Shown: positions 38,264 through 49,022 of the stretch, piece by piece | How positions within the stretch are numbered: the first letter of the stretch is position 1 | Layout: every line of letters starts with the position of its first letter | Source of the DNA: Cunninghamella blakesleeana | Lineage: Eukaryota; Mucoromycota; Mucoromycetes; Mucorales; Cunninghamellaceae | Assembly (NCBI GenBank): GCA_017871115.1 | Contig: JAFCIZ010000007.1 | Location: 434,001-498,000 of the forward strand | Direction: 5' to 3' | Length of the DNA stretch: 64,000 nt | Notes under the pieces: model-generated | Databases searched by the model: none | Seen by the model: only the letters and a program-made list of their open reading frames with translations | What the model was told of the DNA's origin: nothing | Program-made: the position numbers and the translations under genes

Positions 38264-39230
38264 AAAAGAGTAGATGAATTACAGCAAGGTAAATACGAAT
38301 TTATTAAACCTTTACTACTACTCGTTTTTGAAAATGAAATCCATAAATGGTAACTTTTTGTCAACAAATAAGTAAAATAAAAACCAAATTATTATTGATT
38401 TTATTGATGAGCTATTTTCTACATTTATTTTTTAAATAGACTGATCACCCCACCTATTATATCTCTTATTTTACTTTTTTTTTTTTAAAAAAAAAAAAAC
38501 TATATAAATCAGATCCTAGCATTACGAAGGTACTCATATAAATCATATAATTATCATAAAATAAATGCGTACACATTTACAATTCATGGCTATTATATAT
38601 TAATGATCACTTTATCGTTGTTTATATTATTATTAGAATAGCGAAAATACTTTTTTTAAAAGGCGAATGACAATTATATGGATGTGATTTTAAACATTTT
38701 TTTTTCTTTTCATTTTTTATTTTTACATATATAGACTGGCCTGGTGATTAGACAGCCTGAAAAGAAAGTTTATGGAACAAGATCAGCGAAAAATACCAAT
38801 AATAGTAATGCCGAAGAGTCTACAGTAAAAAAACGCAAAAAAGTATGTAACAATAATAAAAATAAAAAAATGTAAAATAATAATCAAGTATATACATAAA
38901 GCTATTATTGATTCTAATACGCGATTTTTTTTTTCTTTTTTTCTCTTTCTTTCCTTCTTTTTTCTTTTTTTTATTTAAAAAAAATTAGAGACTCTCCACT
39001 AAAAAGGTAAATGAACCAAGCATTCTATATCATTCAGCAAAATTAGTTTTCTGTGTGTGTGTATGTTTGCATTATTAAACAAATAAATATGCTGTATATA
39101 GGACTTTGAAACAATCGGTGTTGAATCTGGTGATGATGCAGAACGACAGGTACGTATTTTATTATCATTTTTATTTTTAATTTTAAAAATATGTAATTAT
39201 TATTTTTTAAGGTTTAACTAACTCATTCTT

Positions 39231-39267
<37 letters not shown>

Positions 39268-39367
39268 CCATATTTATATATGAATTTAGATGCAAGACAT
39301 GATAGCTACTATTTCCAAACCAATAACTCAAAAAGAAGACACGACAACAAACAATAAGACCAATTAG
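38264..39367 (+). other. In-frame downstream exons continuing the coiled-coil gene past its TAA
   Basis: After TAA at 38261 the same frame continues KRVDELQQ to a GTAAAT donor at 38289. Then come exons 38513-38529 (DPSITK completed across the junction), 38735-38842 (TGLVIRQPEKKVYGTRSAKN and a KKRKK end), 38989-39006 (RLSTKK), 39102-39149 (DFETIGVESGDDAERQ) and 39290-39367 (MQDMIATISKPITQ to TAG). All phases match, giving 97 extra codons with a nuclear-signal-like basic stretch. An alternative donor at 38252, phase 0, could join directly to 38735 and skip the stop through a 483-base intron. Confidence 0.6.
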
Positions 39368-40054
39368 CATATTAGGCAAAATAGGATTTACATGTAAATA
39401 ATAATAATAATAATAAGGGGTGATGATGAAAAATATAAAATAGTCATTATTTATATTTTGTTTATATCCTTTTTCTCTTTATTTTATATTTCATTTTTTC
39501 ATATATAGGGAAATAGAAAAACTGCGGAGTCAAAATATGATAACAAAAAAAATAATAAAATATATACGTACATAATAATAAAATAATGATGGATGATCAT
39601 TTTAATTATAAATATTTTTTGTGTGTGCTTGAGCCTTTTTCATTTTTATTATTTATATAATTATATTTCATTATTTAATAAATATATATTATACTTTATA
39701 TTTTTTTATATAAAAGGAAGGCTAAGGAAGATGATAAAACATGTGAATAAATAAATATAAATATATCATTATTATTATTGTTATTTGGAAAATATCAAGT
39801 ATTTAAAAATATATTTATATATATTGTTTTTTGGGCAAAGTAAAAAAAATGTTGGAAAAATAGCGGAGATTGAAACGATGCACATATTTAAACCAATCCT
39901 TTTTCTTATTTCTCTCTCTCTCATTTTATTTTCTTCCTTTCTCTCTCTTTTTATTTTTTGGCTTTCTCTTTTTCTTTTTCTTTTTCTTTAATATTAAAAA
40001 AGAAAATATAAATTATTTATATTCTACCACTAAACAATTTAATATCTATAAAAT
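39368..40054. other. Upstream region and leader exon of PHO85
   Basis: AT-rich spacer with a strong pyrimidine tract (39895-39990, CTCTCT/TTTCTTT), a likely core-promoter element of PHO85. The hydrophobic open frames there are products of that tract and were not called. Confidence 0.5.
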
Positions 40055-40077
40055 GTAAGTAAATAGATTAATATAGA

Positions 40078-40117
<40 letters not shown>

Positions 40118-40247
40118 TGTACATAAGAAATAATTTATAGTTATATTTAAATAAAACAGTTTTGTATATTTGCTTAGCTAATTAATAAACTGTTGTTTTT
40201 TTTGTAATTCTTTTATTTTATAATAATACTATGTATTATTATTTTAG
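40055..40247 (+). promoter_or_regulatory. Likely 5'-UTR intron of PHO85
   Basis: A GTAAGT donor at 40055 and an ATTTTAG acceptor ending at 40247 bound a 193-base intron with a (TA)n run at 40082-40114. The PHO85 ATG comes 6 bases after the acceptor. Confidence 0.65.
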
Positions 40248-40253
40248 TATTCA

Positions 40254-41171
40254 ATGTCGACGGCTAATGGTGGTGGAACAGATAGATACCAACGTCTTGA
40301 AAAATTAGGGGAAGGTACATATGCTACAGTATATAAAGGCAAAAGTCGACTTGGAGGAGAAATAGTAGCTTTAAAAGAAATTCACTTGGATGCAGAAGAA
40401 GGAGCACCCTCAACAGCTATTCGTGAAATATCATTAATGAAAGAATTAAAACATCCTAATATTGTACGATTAATGGATGTTATTCATACAGAAAACAAAT
40501 TAATATTAGTTTTTGAATATATGGATCAAGATTTGAAAAAATATATGGATACCAACGCAAGAGCAACACATGGGGCTTTAGATTTGATGTCGATTAAACA
40601 ATTTATGTATCAATTATTAAGAGGGATTGCTTATTGTCATGAAAATCGAGTCTTACATCGTGATTTGAAACCACAAAACTTACTTATTAATAAACGGGGA
40701 CAATTGAAGTTGGGTGATTTTGGTTTGGCTCGCGCTTTTGGGATCCCTGTAAATACGTTTAGTAATGAAGTCGTCACTTTATGGTACCGAGCCCCTGATG
40801 TTCTTTTAGGTTCTCGCATGTATTCTACTTCAATTGATATTTGGAGTGCTGGATGTATTATGGCGGAGATGTATACTGGTCGACCTCTTTACCCCGGTAC
40901 TACTAATGAAGATCAATTACAAAAAATATTTCGTATGATGGGAACTCCTACAGAACAAACATGGCCTAATGTATCTCAATTACCTGAATATAAACCTAAT
41001 CAACAATATTATCCTCCACAAACTATTTATCAAATATTACCTTCTATTGATCATTTGGGCTTGGATTTATTAAATCGTATGTTACAATACCAACCTCAAA
41101 TGCGTATTTCAGCAAAGGATGCTTTAAATCATGCTTATTTTGAACAAGTTAGACATATGAATTTTGATTAA
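40254..41171 (+). CDS. PHO85: Pho85/CDK5-type cyclin-dependent kinase
   Basis: 305 residues in a single coding exon behind a leader intron. Pho85 with its cyclins (Pcl family) relays phosphate and nutrient status and cell-cycle signals. Kinase motifs: glycine loop [11 protein letters not shown], lysine in VALKEIHLD, cyclin-binding helix [14 protein letters not shown], catalytic [25 protein letters not shown], and [20 protein letters not shown]. The activation loop has Ser instead of the CAK-target Thr ([12 protein letters not shown]), as in Pho85, so activation should depend on cyclin, not CAK. Length matches the family. The C-terminus is [12 protein letters not shown]. No defect was seen. 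Confidence 0.96.
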   Translation: MSTANGGGTDRYQRLEKLGEGTYATVYKGKSRLGGEIVALKEIHLDAEEGAPSTAIREISLMKELKHPNIVRLMDVIHTENKLILVFEYMDQDLKKYMDTNARATHGALDLMSIKQFMYQLLRGIAYCHENRVLHRDLKPQNLLINKRGQLKLGDFGLARAFGIPVNTFSNEVVTLWYRAPDVLLGSRMYSTSIDIWSAGCIMAEMYTGRPLYPGTTNEDQLQKIFRMMGTPTEQTWPNVSQLPEYKPNQQYYPPQTIYQILPSIDHLGLDLLNRMLQYQPQMRISAKDALNHAYFEQVRHMNFD

Positions 41172-41510
41172 ATAAAGTAATAATAATAATAATAATAATA
41201 ATAATAGTAATCATACTAAATGAAAGGTGAAAAAATATAACAATAAAAATAAAAAATAAATAGGATAAGAGATAAAAGATAAAAGATTATATACAATAAA
41301 ATAAAGCAACTGAATAGTGATTCTAAAAAATAATAATAAATGATAATAATAATAATAATAATAATAATAACTATAATAATAATAACAATTATAATAATAG
41401 TAATAGTAATATATGTATATCATTAAAGAGGAAATTAGGGAACTTAATATAGTTATATTATATAATTTTTTTTTTTCTTCTATACATATTCATACGCATG
41501 CTCTCTTACA

Positions 41511-41558
<48 letters not shown>

Positions 41559-42159
41559 GATGAACTAACGCTATTTTTTTTAAAATTTTTTCCTCATGCA
41601 TATAATGATCTTTTTTTATATATTTATTTTTATTATTATATACGTAATAAATTATTCTATTAGAATGACACTTAAATGAAAATGATAATAATATTATTTT
41701 TACTCAACAAAATCGAGTGACAACAATTGGGATATTAAAGGAAAAAAAATAGTCGGAATGTTTTTTTTTATGTCGTATTAAATATGAACTTTATTTTTGG
41801 AAACACTTTACTCATTTAATATTATTGATATGATGAGTATTACCGTTTTTAGATATAAGTCCATTTGTTCTTCATTGTTCATCACTAATAATAATAATAA
41901 TAATATATTTATATTTAGATTTTATTTTCAAGTCAGAAACCAAAAAAAAAAAGAATAAACCAAAAAATATAATACTGATAAAAGAATATTTATATTTATA
42001 TATATATATATGTAAAAGAAATGAAATAATGAATTAAATTAAGTTATAAAAAAAGGGTTTGAATGGATATATACGTAAAAAATATAGATAAATATATAAA
42101 AGTAATAATGATCAAATAATAATAATAGCACTAATAATAATAAAAATAGGAGAGAGAGA
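41172..42159. other. Intergenic region with (AAT)n and a 45-base T run
   Basis: Contains the PHO85 3' UTR, (AAT/TAA)n microsatellites (41179-41206 and 41345-41370), a poly-T run, and the 3' flank of the small minus-strand gene. No gene found. Confidence 0.5.
41513..41557. repeat. Poly-T tract of 45 bases
   Basis: The longest homopolymer in the window; uninterrupted T from 41513 to 41557. Confidence 0.95.
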
Positions 42160-42351
42160 TTATTTTTCTTTAGAAAGTTGTTCTCTAACAGCTAAAATGT
42201 TTTGCTTGACGGCATTATCTTTTTCACATAATTCTTCCCATTCTCTCTTAAGTTTGGCAATTTCTTCTCGTAATCTTTCTTGTTCACTGATGTTCATAGT
42301 TGTATCATTGTTATTTTGATGGTGATCATTTGTTCTTTGTAAGGTTTCCAT
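42160..42351 (-). CDS. Tiny coiled-coil protein, 63 residues
   Basis: Single-exon frame METLQRTNDHHQNNNDTTMN then ISEQERLREEIAKLKREWEE and a second helix (NAVKQNILAVREQLSKEK). Heptad spacing of Ile/Leu/Trp is good over the last 40 residues, so a helical dimer or bundle partner is likely. The ATG at 42351 is the first in frame, and upstream bases look like a TATA/AT-rich promoter. Similar sizes occur among small subunits of coiled-coil complexes, but I cannot assign it. Codon use is ordinary and the composition is not what random AT-rich DNA gives. Confidence 0.65.
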   Translation of the reverse strand: METLQRTNDHHQNNNDTTMNISEQERLREEIAKLKREWEELCEKDNAVKQNILAVREQLSKEK

Positions 42352-43107
42352 GATAAAGTAATTTATTTGATGATAATTGAAATAATAAATGTAGAAATTA
42401 AAATAAAAAGTAAAAGAGTGAGAAAAAGAAAGAAAAAAAAATAGATTTTCTGTTTTTTATGCTTATATAGAAAAGGGAGTTGAGAGAGGGCGCTGCACTA
42501 AACTAAGGGGACCTAGTTTTTTTTTTCCCTTTCATTGTTACGGTTATTTCATCATAAAAAAAAAAAATTCATGCTAAACTAAAAACGAATAGGGTTATTT
42601 TTATTTTTCCACTAAGATTAAAATTCCGATATAGATATAAAAGGCCTTTAATCAGTTTATGTTGTAATAATAAAAGTACAAAAAAATGTGGCAAAGGAAT
42701 AGAAAAAAAAATATCCATGTTATGTATTTAATTTTAATAAATTATAATAATAATTTATTATTATTATTTTATTATTCCCATTGTTCTTATTATCACATAA
42801 TAATAATAATAATAATGAAATATTAATAATAATGAAATATTAATAATAATCGAATAATAATTGCTTGACTTGGAATTCGAATTTCCTTAAATAAAATATA
42901 TAATTATAATAAAAAGATCAAATTATAATTTTTTTTCTTACTTATTTATTATTTATATAAAAAAAAATCTAAAGAGATAATAATAGAAAGGGGTGATATA
43001 ATAATAATAATAACAATAACAATAAAATATGACAATTATGATAATGAATATATAATACAAAAAAAAAAAAATTAAAAGTCTATATATAATAAATATATAT
43101 ACTAGAA
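42352..43107. other. Intergenic; no gene seen
   Basis: AT-rich with (AAT)n clusters at 42740-42860 and an A run at 43060. A short GC-richer patch (42476-42520) lies in the promoter of the 63-residue gene. Confidence 0.5.
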
Positions 43108-45830
43108 TTATTTTACATTGACACGTGTGTATTTAAAAGATCCAGGTTTAAAATTCTTTGAATTATGAGAACATAAGCGAGTGATTACTTCTTTACTATC
43201 TTCATCTTCTAATAAAATGGCCCTGTCGTATATCATTTTTACTTCTTTTAATTTTAATGGTTTGAAATCTTTATCTTTCGATATTGAATTTAATAATTGA
43301 ATACTATAATTTAATTCGTTTGATCTAATTAAAAAAAAAGAAAAAGAAATAATAAATATATAAAGTTAGTAACAATAAATAATAATAATAGTAATTCAAT
43401 GTTTCTATTTTATAAATATCTATAATACTTACTTTGCAAGAGTATTAGCCATCATGATAATCATTTTACGTTGTTGCTGTTTCGTCCACCCTTCTCTATA
43501 TTGTTGTTGTTCATGTTTTAATAAAAGTTGCTTTTGTTGCATGATTGACATATCATTCATGTTTCCATTGTCAAGTAAAGTTCGAGATTCTAAAAATGAT
43601 TGATATTCATCCCATATTCTCCAAGCAAGTATTGAATCTTTTGTTTGATAACAATAGCGTAACATTACCATAAATGTATGTGCATTTGGTGCCACATTAT
43701 ATTTTGAAAAAAGATCATCATATATGTTAATACATTCTCTATATTGTCGTTGCATCACATGTATATTTAGGTAGGTTGTTAATAATTGAGTTGTAATGAT
43801 TGGAGAAGTATTTTTTTCTACAGTATTATCGCTATTGTTGTGATCATCTACAATTGTTTGTTGTTGTTGTATCATATAATTAAATAAATGCTTTGCTTCG
43901 TTAACTATTTCAGATCTACGATTAGGTAGGGCCAATGGTAAAATAGATTCTATATTTGTAGATATTAATGAAGTTGATTCTTTTATATCATTTTCTTTTG
44001 TTGTGGTTGATGATGATGATGATGGGGGGTTATAATTTGCATAACACCAAAACATATTTGTATATGAATGTATATCAGGTACCATTGAATCATCGTTGAC
44101 TATATAACGAAAGAGATCGCGAGCACGAGATAAATCCTTTTTCCAAGCACAAGCACCAATTAAAGTATTATAAGTAATCAGATCAGGTTGAAACCCATAA
44201 GTATTTTTCATTTGATCAAATAAACTAAAGGCTTCATTATAATAGTCAGGTCTTTTGGCACATGCATGGATAAGTACATTAAAGGTAACATCTGTTGGAT
44301 AAAGTTGCTGATTAACCATATCTTCAAAAAGATTAAGAGCTCTTTCTACCTCACCTTTCTATTGATATATATAAATCATACATTAGTATACATATAGTAT
44401 CCGCTTATTCATTCTTTATATTATTACTATTATTTATATTATTCTATTTTATTATTTACCTTTGCACAAGCATGTAACATTAAAGTAAATGTAACTTCAT
44501 CGGGTTGATGATAAGATATTCTCATTTCATCAAAGGTTTCCCAAGCTTTATCAATTTGTTGTGATTTCAAACACCCAGAGATTAAATTAGCAAAAATAGG
44601 CTGAGTTGGTATCAGATTTAATTTTTTCATTTGTTTGAAAACAATAAAGGCATCATCTAATCTAGTGTCCGTTGTAAGTGCTTTTATCATTGATGAGTAA
44701 CTATATACATCAGGTGTTAATCCTTCTTGATTGATTCTTTTAAATACATTGACAACTTGGTTAACATTATTGGTATTAGCATATGCATCCATTAAATGAT
44801 TATAACATCGTAATGTAGGTGTGTGATTATTATCCTATATACATTAATATTAGTAATTAAATCCATTTATTATTCTTTTTGTTTATTTTTTAATACCTTC
44901 ATTAATTGTAATGCTTGTTCTGCTTGTTCAGGTCTTTTAGCTAAAGCCTATAAGTATACGTACATAGAAAAATTAAATGTTTATATGAGTATACATAAAT
45001 ATAAAAAATCTCTCTCTCTCTCTCTCTCCCACACACACATATATATACATATAATATACATTTATATATATATATATATATATAGTACTTACATTAGCAT
45101 AAATAAGTTGTTCAAAATCACCTGGTGTAACATCTTTTAATAAAGCTGTTTTTGTTTCATCAGTTAATTCATTATTATTATTAATATTCTTTTGATCTGC
45201 TGTTACAGTTTCATTGTCATCCATAGTAGTAGCAGTAGCAGTATAAGAAGAATCTGGTAAAGGAAAAGCTTGCAACTGTTGTTCGTTTGATAATTGTTTT
45301 AAAGGTCGTGTATCTAAAAACTTGATACGAAGGTTTTTCAAATAATCATCTTTTATCTTTGGTTGTTTTATACTAGGTAAAGCTGACAGATCTTTATAAA
45401 TTGCTTCAATATCCTTCTCTTCAAGACTATCGAAATAAGGTTGTCGTTCCTATTTTATTTTTATAAAGAAATAAAAAATATTTAACAGATGTGTTGTTAT
45501 TATATTTATTACTCTTGTATTATATATTAAATAGTTACCATTTTCTTCTTTGCTTCTATCCTGTGTTCCAATTTACGAATATCTTCTAATACTTTTTTTG
45601 TTCCTTCATCTTTATAGGCAGATCTATTATTTACCATTGATTTTATATAGTGGAAGAAAACGACGATTAAAATTCATAACCAATATAAAATTATTCTTAT
45701 ATTTATTAATATTAATATTATTGTATTTGCAAATGTTTTACTTTAAAGCAAAAGTGCGATTTAATTGCTGTTGGTAATGATTATGACTATTTCGAAATAC
45801 ATGTCTAAAAAGACCTTGTTGTTTTTGCAT
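43108..45830 (-). CDS. Pentatricopeptide-repeat (PPR) protein, probably mitochondrial
   Basis: PPR proteins bind organellar RNA. First exon 45742-45830 encodes MQKQQGLFRHVFRNSHNHYQ, rich in Arg/His/Gln and free of acidic residues, like a mitochondrial targeting peptide; it splices to 45623 (FALKSAYKDEGTKKV). PPR units follow, for example GLTPDVYSYSSMIKALTTDT, FVVFKQMKK-type turns, QPDEVTFTLMLHACAKKGEV, YPTDVTFNVLIHACAKRPDY and GFQPDLITYNTLIGACAWKK: at least eight repeats with the Asx-pair and VTYN-type helix starts. A Gln/Asn-rich spacer interrupts later repeats. The last exon ends NFKPGSFKYTRVNVK. All splice phases checked are consistent. RNA target unknown; role in mitochondrial transcript maturation or translation is inferred. 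Confidence 0.85.
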
Positions 45831-47059
45831 AATGTCAAAAAAAAAAGAAAGAAAGTGAAAAAAAAAATACTAGAAAAATTTTTTTTAAAAAATTTTATAC
45901 GGAGTTTATATTCTTTGCTCTACTTAGGGGCACCACCAAACCTTTTTTTCACATTTTTTAAGTTTATTTAAAGATAAGAATTGAATATATTAGTGTACTA
46001 AACAAACATACTCTTTATATATATATATTGATTTAGTTTAAAAAAAAAGACTTTACGCTTTAAAAAACTTTATAGTTTATATAAATACGTTTTATTAATT
46101 AATAATAATGATAATAATAAAAGTAAATAGTTTAGTATTAAATCAAGTAAAATAAGTTTCCTTCAGTAGCATACAAATAATAGGTAATGTTCTCTTTCCA
46201 AAAACAATTGGTAGCTGTGGTTGAGCTTTTGTTTATATGAGCCATACAATAGTTACCAATAATAGGGTAAAATCACCAATAGTTGCACCAACCTTGTGGT
46301 CATTTCAATTTAATTAATATGACACATAAAAATATCTTCAGATATTCAGACATTTTTTCAATTTATACATCTTAAAGTGAAATACTAACTTTTATAAAAT
46401 AATATTATTTTATTTGCTTCTAATGTTTCTATTTAAAGTAAACCTTTTCTTTTTTTTTTTTTTTTTTTACTATTATTTATAACTATGTAATAAAAGCAAA
46501 CTGTTAAAAGATTGTCGTTTTATATGTTGAGAGATTCAAGAGGCATATCCAACTAAATTAATTTGGATCTTAAAAAAATCATGCTAATCCTGTCAATACT
46601 CCAAAAAGAAAGGGTATTCATTTATGAGTTTTAAAATGAGATTTTTTTTATTTTATTCTAGTCACAATGTCATTCTATATTCTCTTTACCCTTTATTAAT
46701 GACCATTGTTATATTGATTTTTTTGATTAAAGATTCATATATATTTGATTAAAGAATATAAAACTTCCAAAAAAAGAAAAAATATATATCTTTATTAGTT
46801 CGGCCTTAATTGTTATGATTATTATTAATAATAAAGTTTAATTGTTTATAATATTTACAGAAGAGATAAAAAAAAAAAAAGTATAAATATATTATATTAT
46901 ATGATTAACTAATATATATTATATGGGAGTGTTTTTTTAAATAATAATAATAATAAAATAGTGCAAATAGAATTTCAATGTCTATCCTTATCGTTTTTTT
47001 CTCTAAGCATGTATGTATGTACGAATATATTTGACTGTATGAATAAAAATGATTCTTAT
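45831..47059. other. Intergenic region, possible gene remnant
   Basis: Upstream of the PPR gene. Minus strand at about 46140-46310 reads VGATIGDFTLLLVTIVWLI, then a TAA, then KAQPQLPIVFGKRTLPIICM in the same frame, which may be a remnant. A T run is at 46446-46469. No intact gene. Confidence 0.4.
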
Positions 47060-47387
47060 CTATATCCTTTCGTCTTGTTTTTCCAATTCATATCTTTTTT
47101 CTAATAACAAAGCAAGTCGCTTTTCCTAGATATAATAAACAGATCAATAATAAATAGATTTATAATTAAATACATGATTCCATGTTAAATTTATTAATAG
47201 ATTCTTTATTTAATTTTTTATTTTTTTGAGATGCATTCTTATTACTATTATTATTATTATTATTATTGTTATTATTATTATTTCTAACCTTAGTTTTGAT
47301 TTTATATGCTTCAAGTAAATAAAAGCCGGCAGCACCACCAGCTAATGCTCCCATAGAAACTGCAAGAGCTTTTCCAATTTTAACCAT
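47060..47387 (-). CDS. Single-span small membrane protein, 54 residues (two exons)
   Basis: Exon 1 (47289-47387) encodes MVKIGKALAVSMGALAGGAA then GFYLLEAYKIKTK. Exon 2 (47060-47125) encodes EKRLALLLEKRYELEKQDERI and a TAG. The donor is GTTAGA; the 163-base intron contains an (AAT)n run and ends in TCTAG. The protein has one Gly/Ala-rich membrane span followed by a charged helix, a form common among small mitochondrial inner-membrane assembly factors, but no family is recognised. If the intron is retained, translation continues through the (AAT)n as an Asn run and ends after NMESCI (73 residues). The spliced form is preferred because the charged helix continues naturally across the junction. 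Confidence 0.6.
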
Positions 47388-49022
47388 ATCAAAGTATTAT
47401 ACGTTATCGATTTATATATATATTTTTTTTTTTAAAAAAAAAAAATGTAGCAAAAGAAAAGGAAAAAGAAAAAAAAGATAAGGGGTACTTGAATTTTTTT
47501 TCACCCATCTGAATATTTTGGAAGCTTAAATTTATCCTAAAAAAGAGAGAGTCACATAATAAAATATAATGTATGTAATAAAATATAAAATAAAAATATA
47601 GCATAATGAAATATTAATAATAGTATAATGACATAATAAAAATAATAATAATGTAATAATACATAGAAATAGTAATAAGCATATAAAAATAAATATATTT
47701 GATCATAGTCAAAAGTAGAAGGCTGGTCGGAGTGTAAACCAAGAAATATAAAATTTAATATTTGCTAGTGGAATAAGATGATATACATGTAGCTAGTAAA
47801 TCATTTTTTATTTTATTTGCTTCCAATAGGATCATATTTACGTAAACTTTTTATATTAAATAGTTATTATTCAGATTATTTGTTTTTTTAAGAAAAAAAA
47901 AAGATAGGAAAAAGAGAGTGAAAAAAAAAAAAAAAAAGATTTTTTTTATGCAGTACTCAAAAAAGAAAATGACCATTTTTTATAGCAAAATCATTAATAC
48001 AATATTTTTTAGAATATATAAATATAGCCATTGATGTAAAAAAAGTGTTATTAATCAATGTAAGGTTCAAGAGAGAGAAAAAAAAATCAGAGATTCAAAT
48101 AAAATGTGAATTGTACTGTAATGTATAGTTTAAATAAAAATGAATAATAATAAAAAAATAACAAAAATATAATTTTAAAAGAAATTTAATACCACTCAAA
48201 TGAAGGGTAGTCATTTCATTTTATCTATGCTAATAGTACCTAACCTCAAATTTTATAGACAAATATTACTATTGTTATTTTTGTTTTTAATGGCATATAA
48301 ATTTGTTTGAATTAATAGAATAGGTTTATTGGATTTGAATTTTGAATTCCTAATTATTTCTTTTTTTTTTTTTTTTTAAACTTGATAATACATTTATTTT
48401 ATTGAAATATTTTATCATTCCTATGAAAAGATTTTAATTTTAATGATGATTCTCTTTTAATCCTTATGATGACGATTAGTTAATAATAGCCGTAAAAATC
48501 TTTTGATATTGACAATAGTGAAGATTTATAGTATTCTTTTAATATATATGGTGAAAATATTTCTCATATTATTGTGAAGTTGGTAAAATAATCTCTTCCT
48601 CTCTCTTATTTTATAGTGATGTCTGTAATTTTTATATTTGCCTTTTAAAGTATTTTTTTAATGATTAAAATATTAAAAATAGAGCGATCTAAGTCTTGTA
48701 ACAAAATAATGTTTTTAAAAGACATGAATGCTATTAATTTAAATCATTATAAAAATTTGTGGGACACTTGACCAAAATCTATTTATAAAAAATGCATGAT
48801 TTTAAACAAACAAAGTGAGGACATCCAATTGAATTAAAAGTTTATTTCACGTTTCTTCTTCTTTTTCATTTTATATAGAATGAAAAGAATATATATAATC
48901 TGTAAAATGTCATCTATTTCGATATATATGTATAAATATATACCAAAATAATAAAAAATAGTATGAATAAAAAATAAATAGCTTGTGAAAATGGTAATAA
49001 AAACAAAAACGAATAAAATTGA
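47388..49022. other. Intergenic; no gene seen
   Basis: 1.6 kb, AT-rich, with A/T runs at 47435-47444, 47922-47939 and 48359-48378. The right third should hold the 3' UTR of the phosphatase gene. No conserved frame was found. Confidence 0.5.

Noticed and set aside
38252..38268. A 17-base intron removing the in-frame TAA of the coiled-coil gene
   Set aside because: Far too short for splicing and not a multiple of three; a 483-base alternative intron or readthrough is more credible.
39785..40058. Hydrophobic plus-strand frames before PHO85
   Set aside because: They translate a CT-rich promoter tract and overlap the leader exon of PHO85.
45545..45639. ATG giving MVNNRSAYKDEG as the PPR start
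   Set aside because: It lies in an intron ending at AATAG; the exon 45742-45830 joins in phase and supplies a targeting-peptide-like N-terminus (MQKQQGLFRHVFRN).
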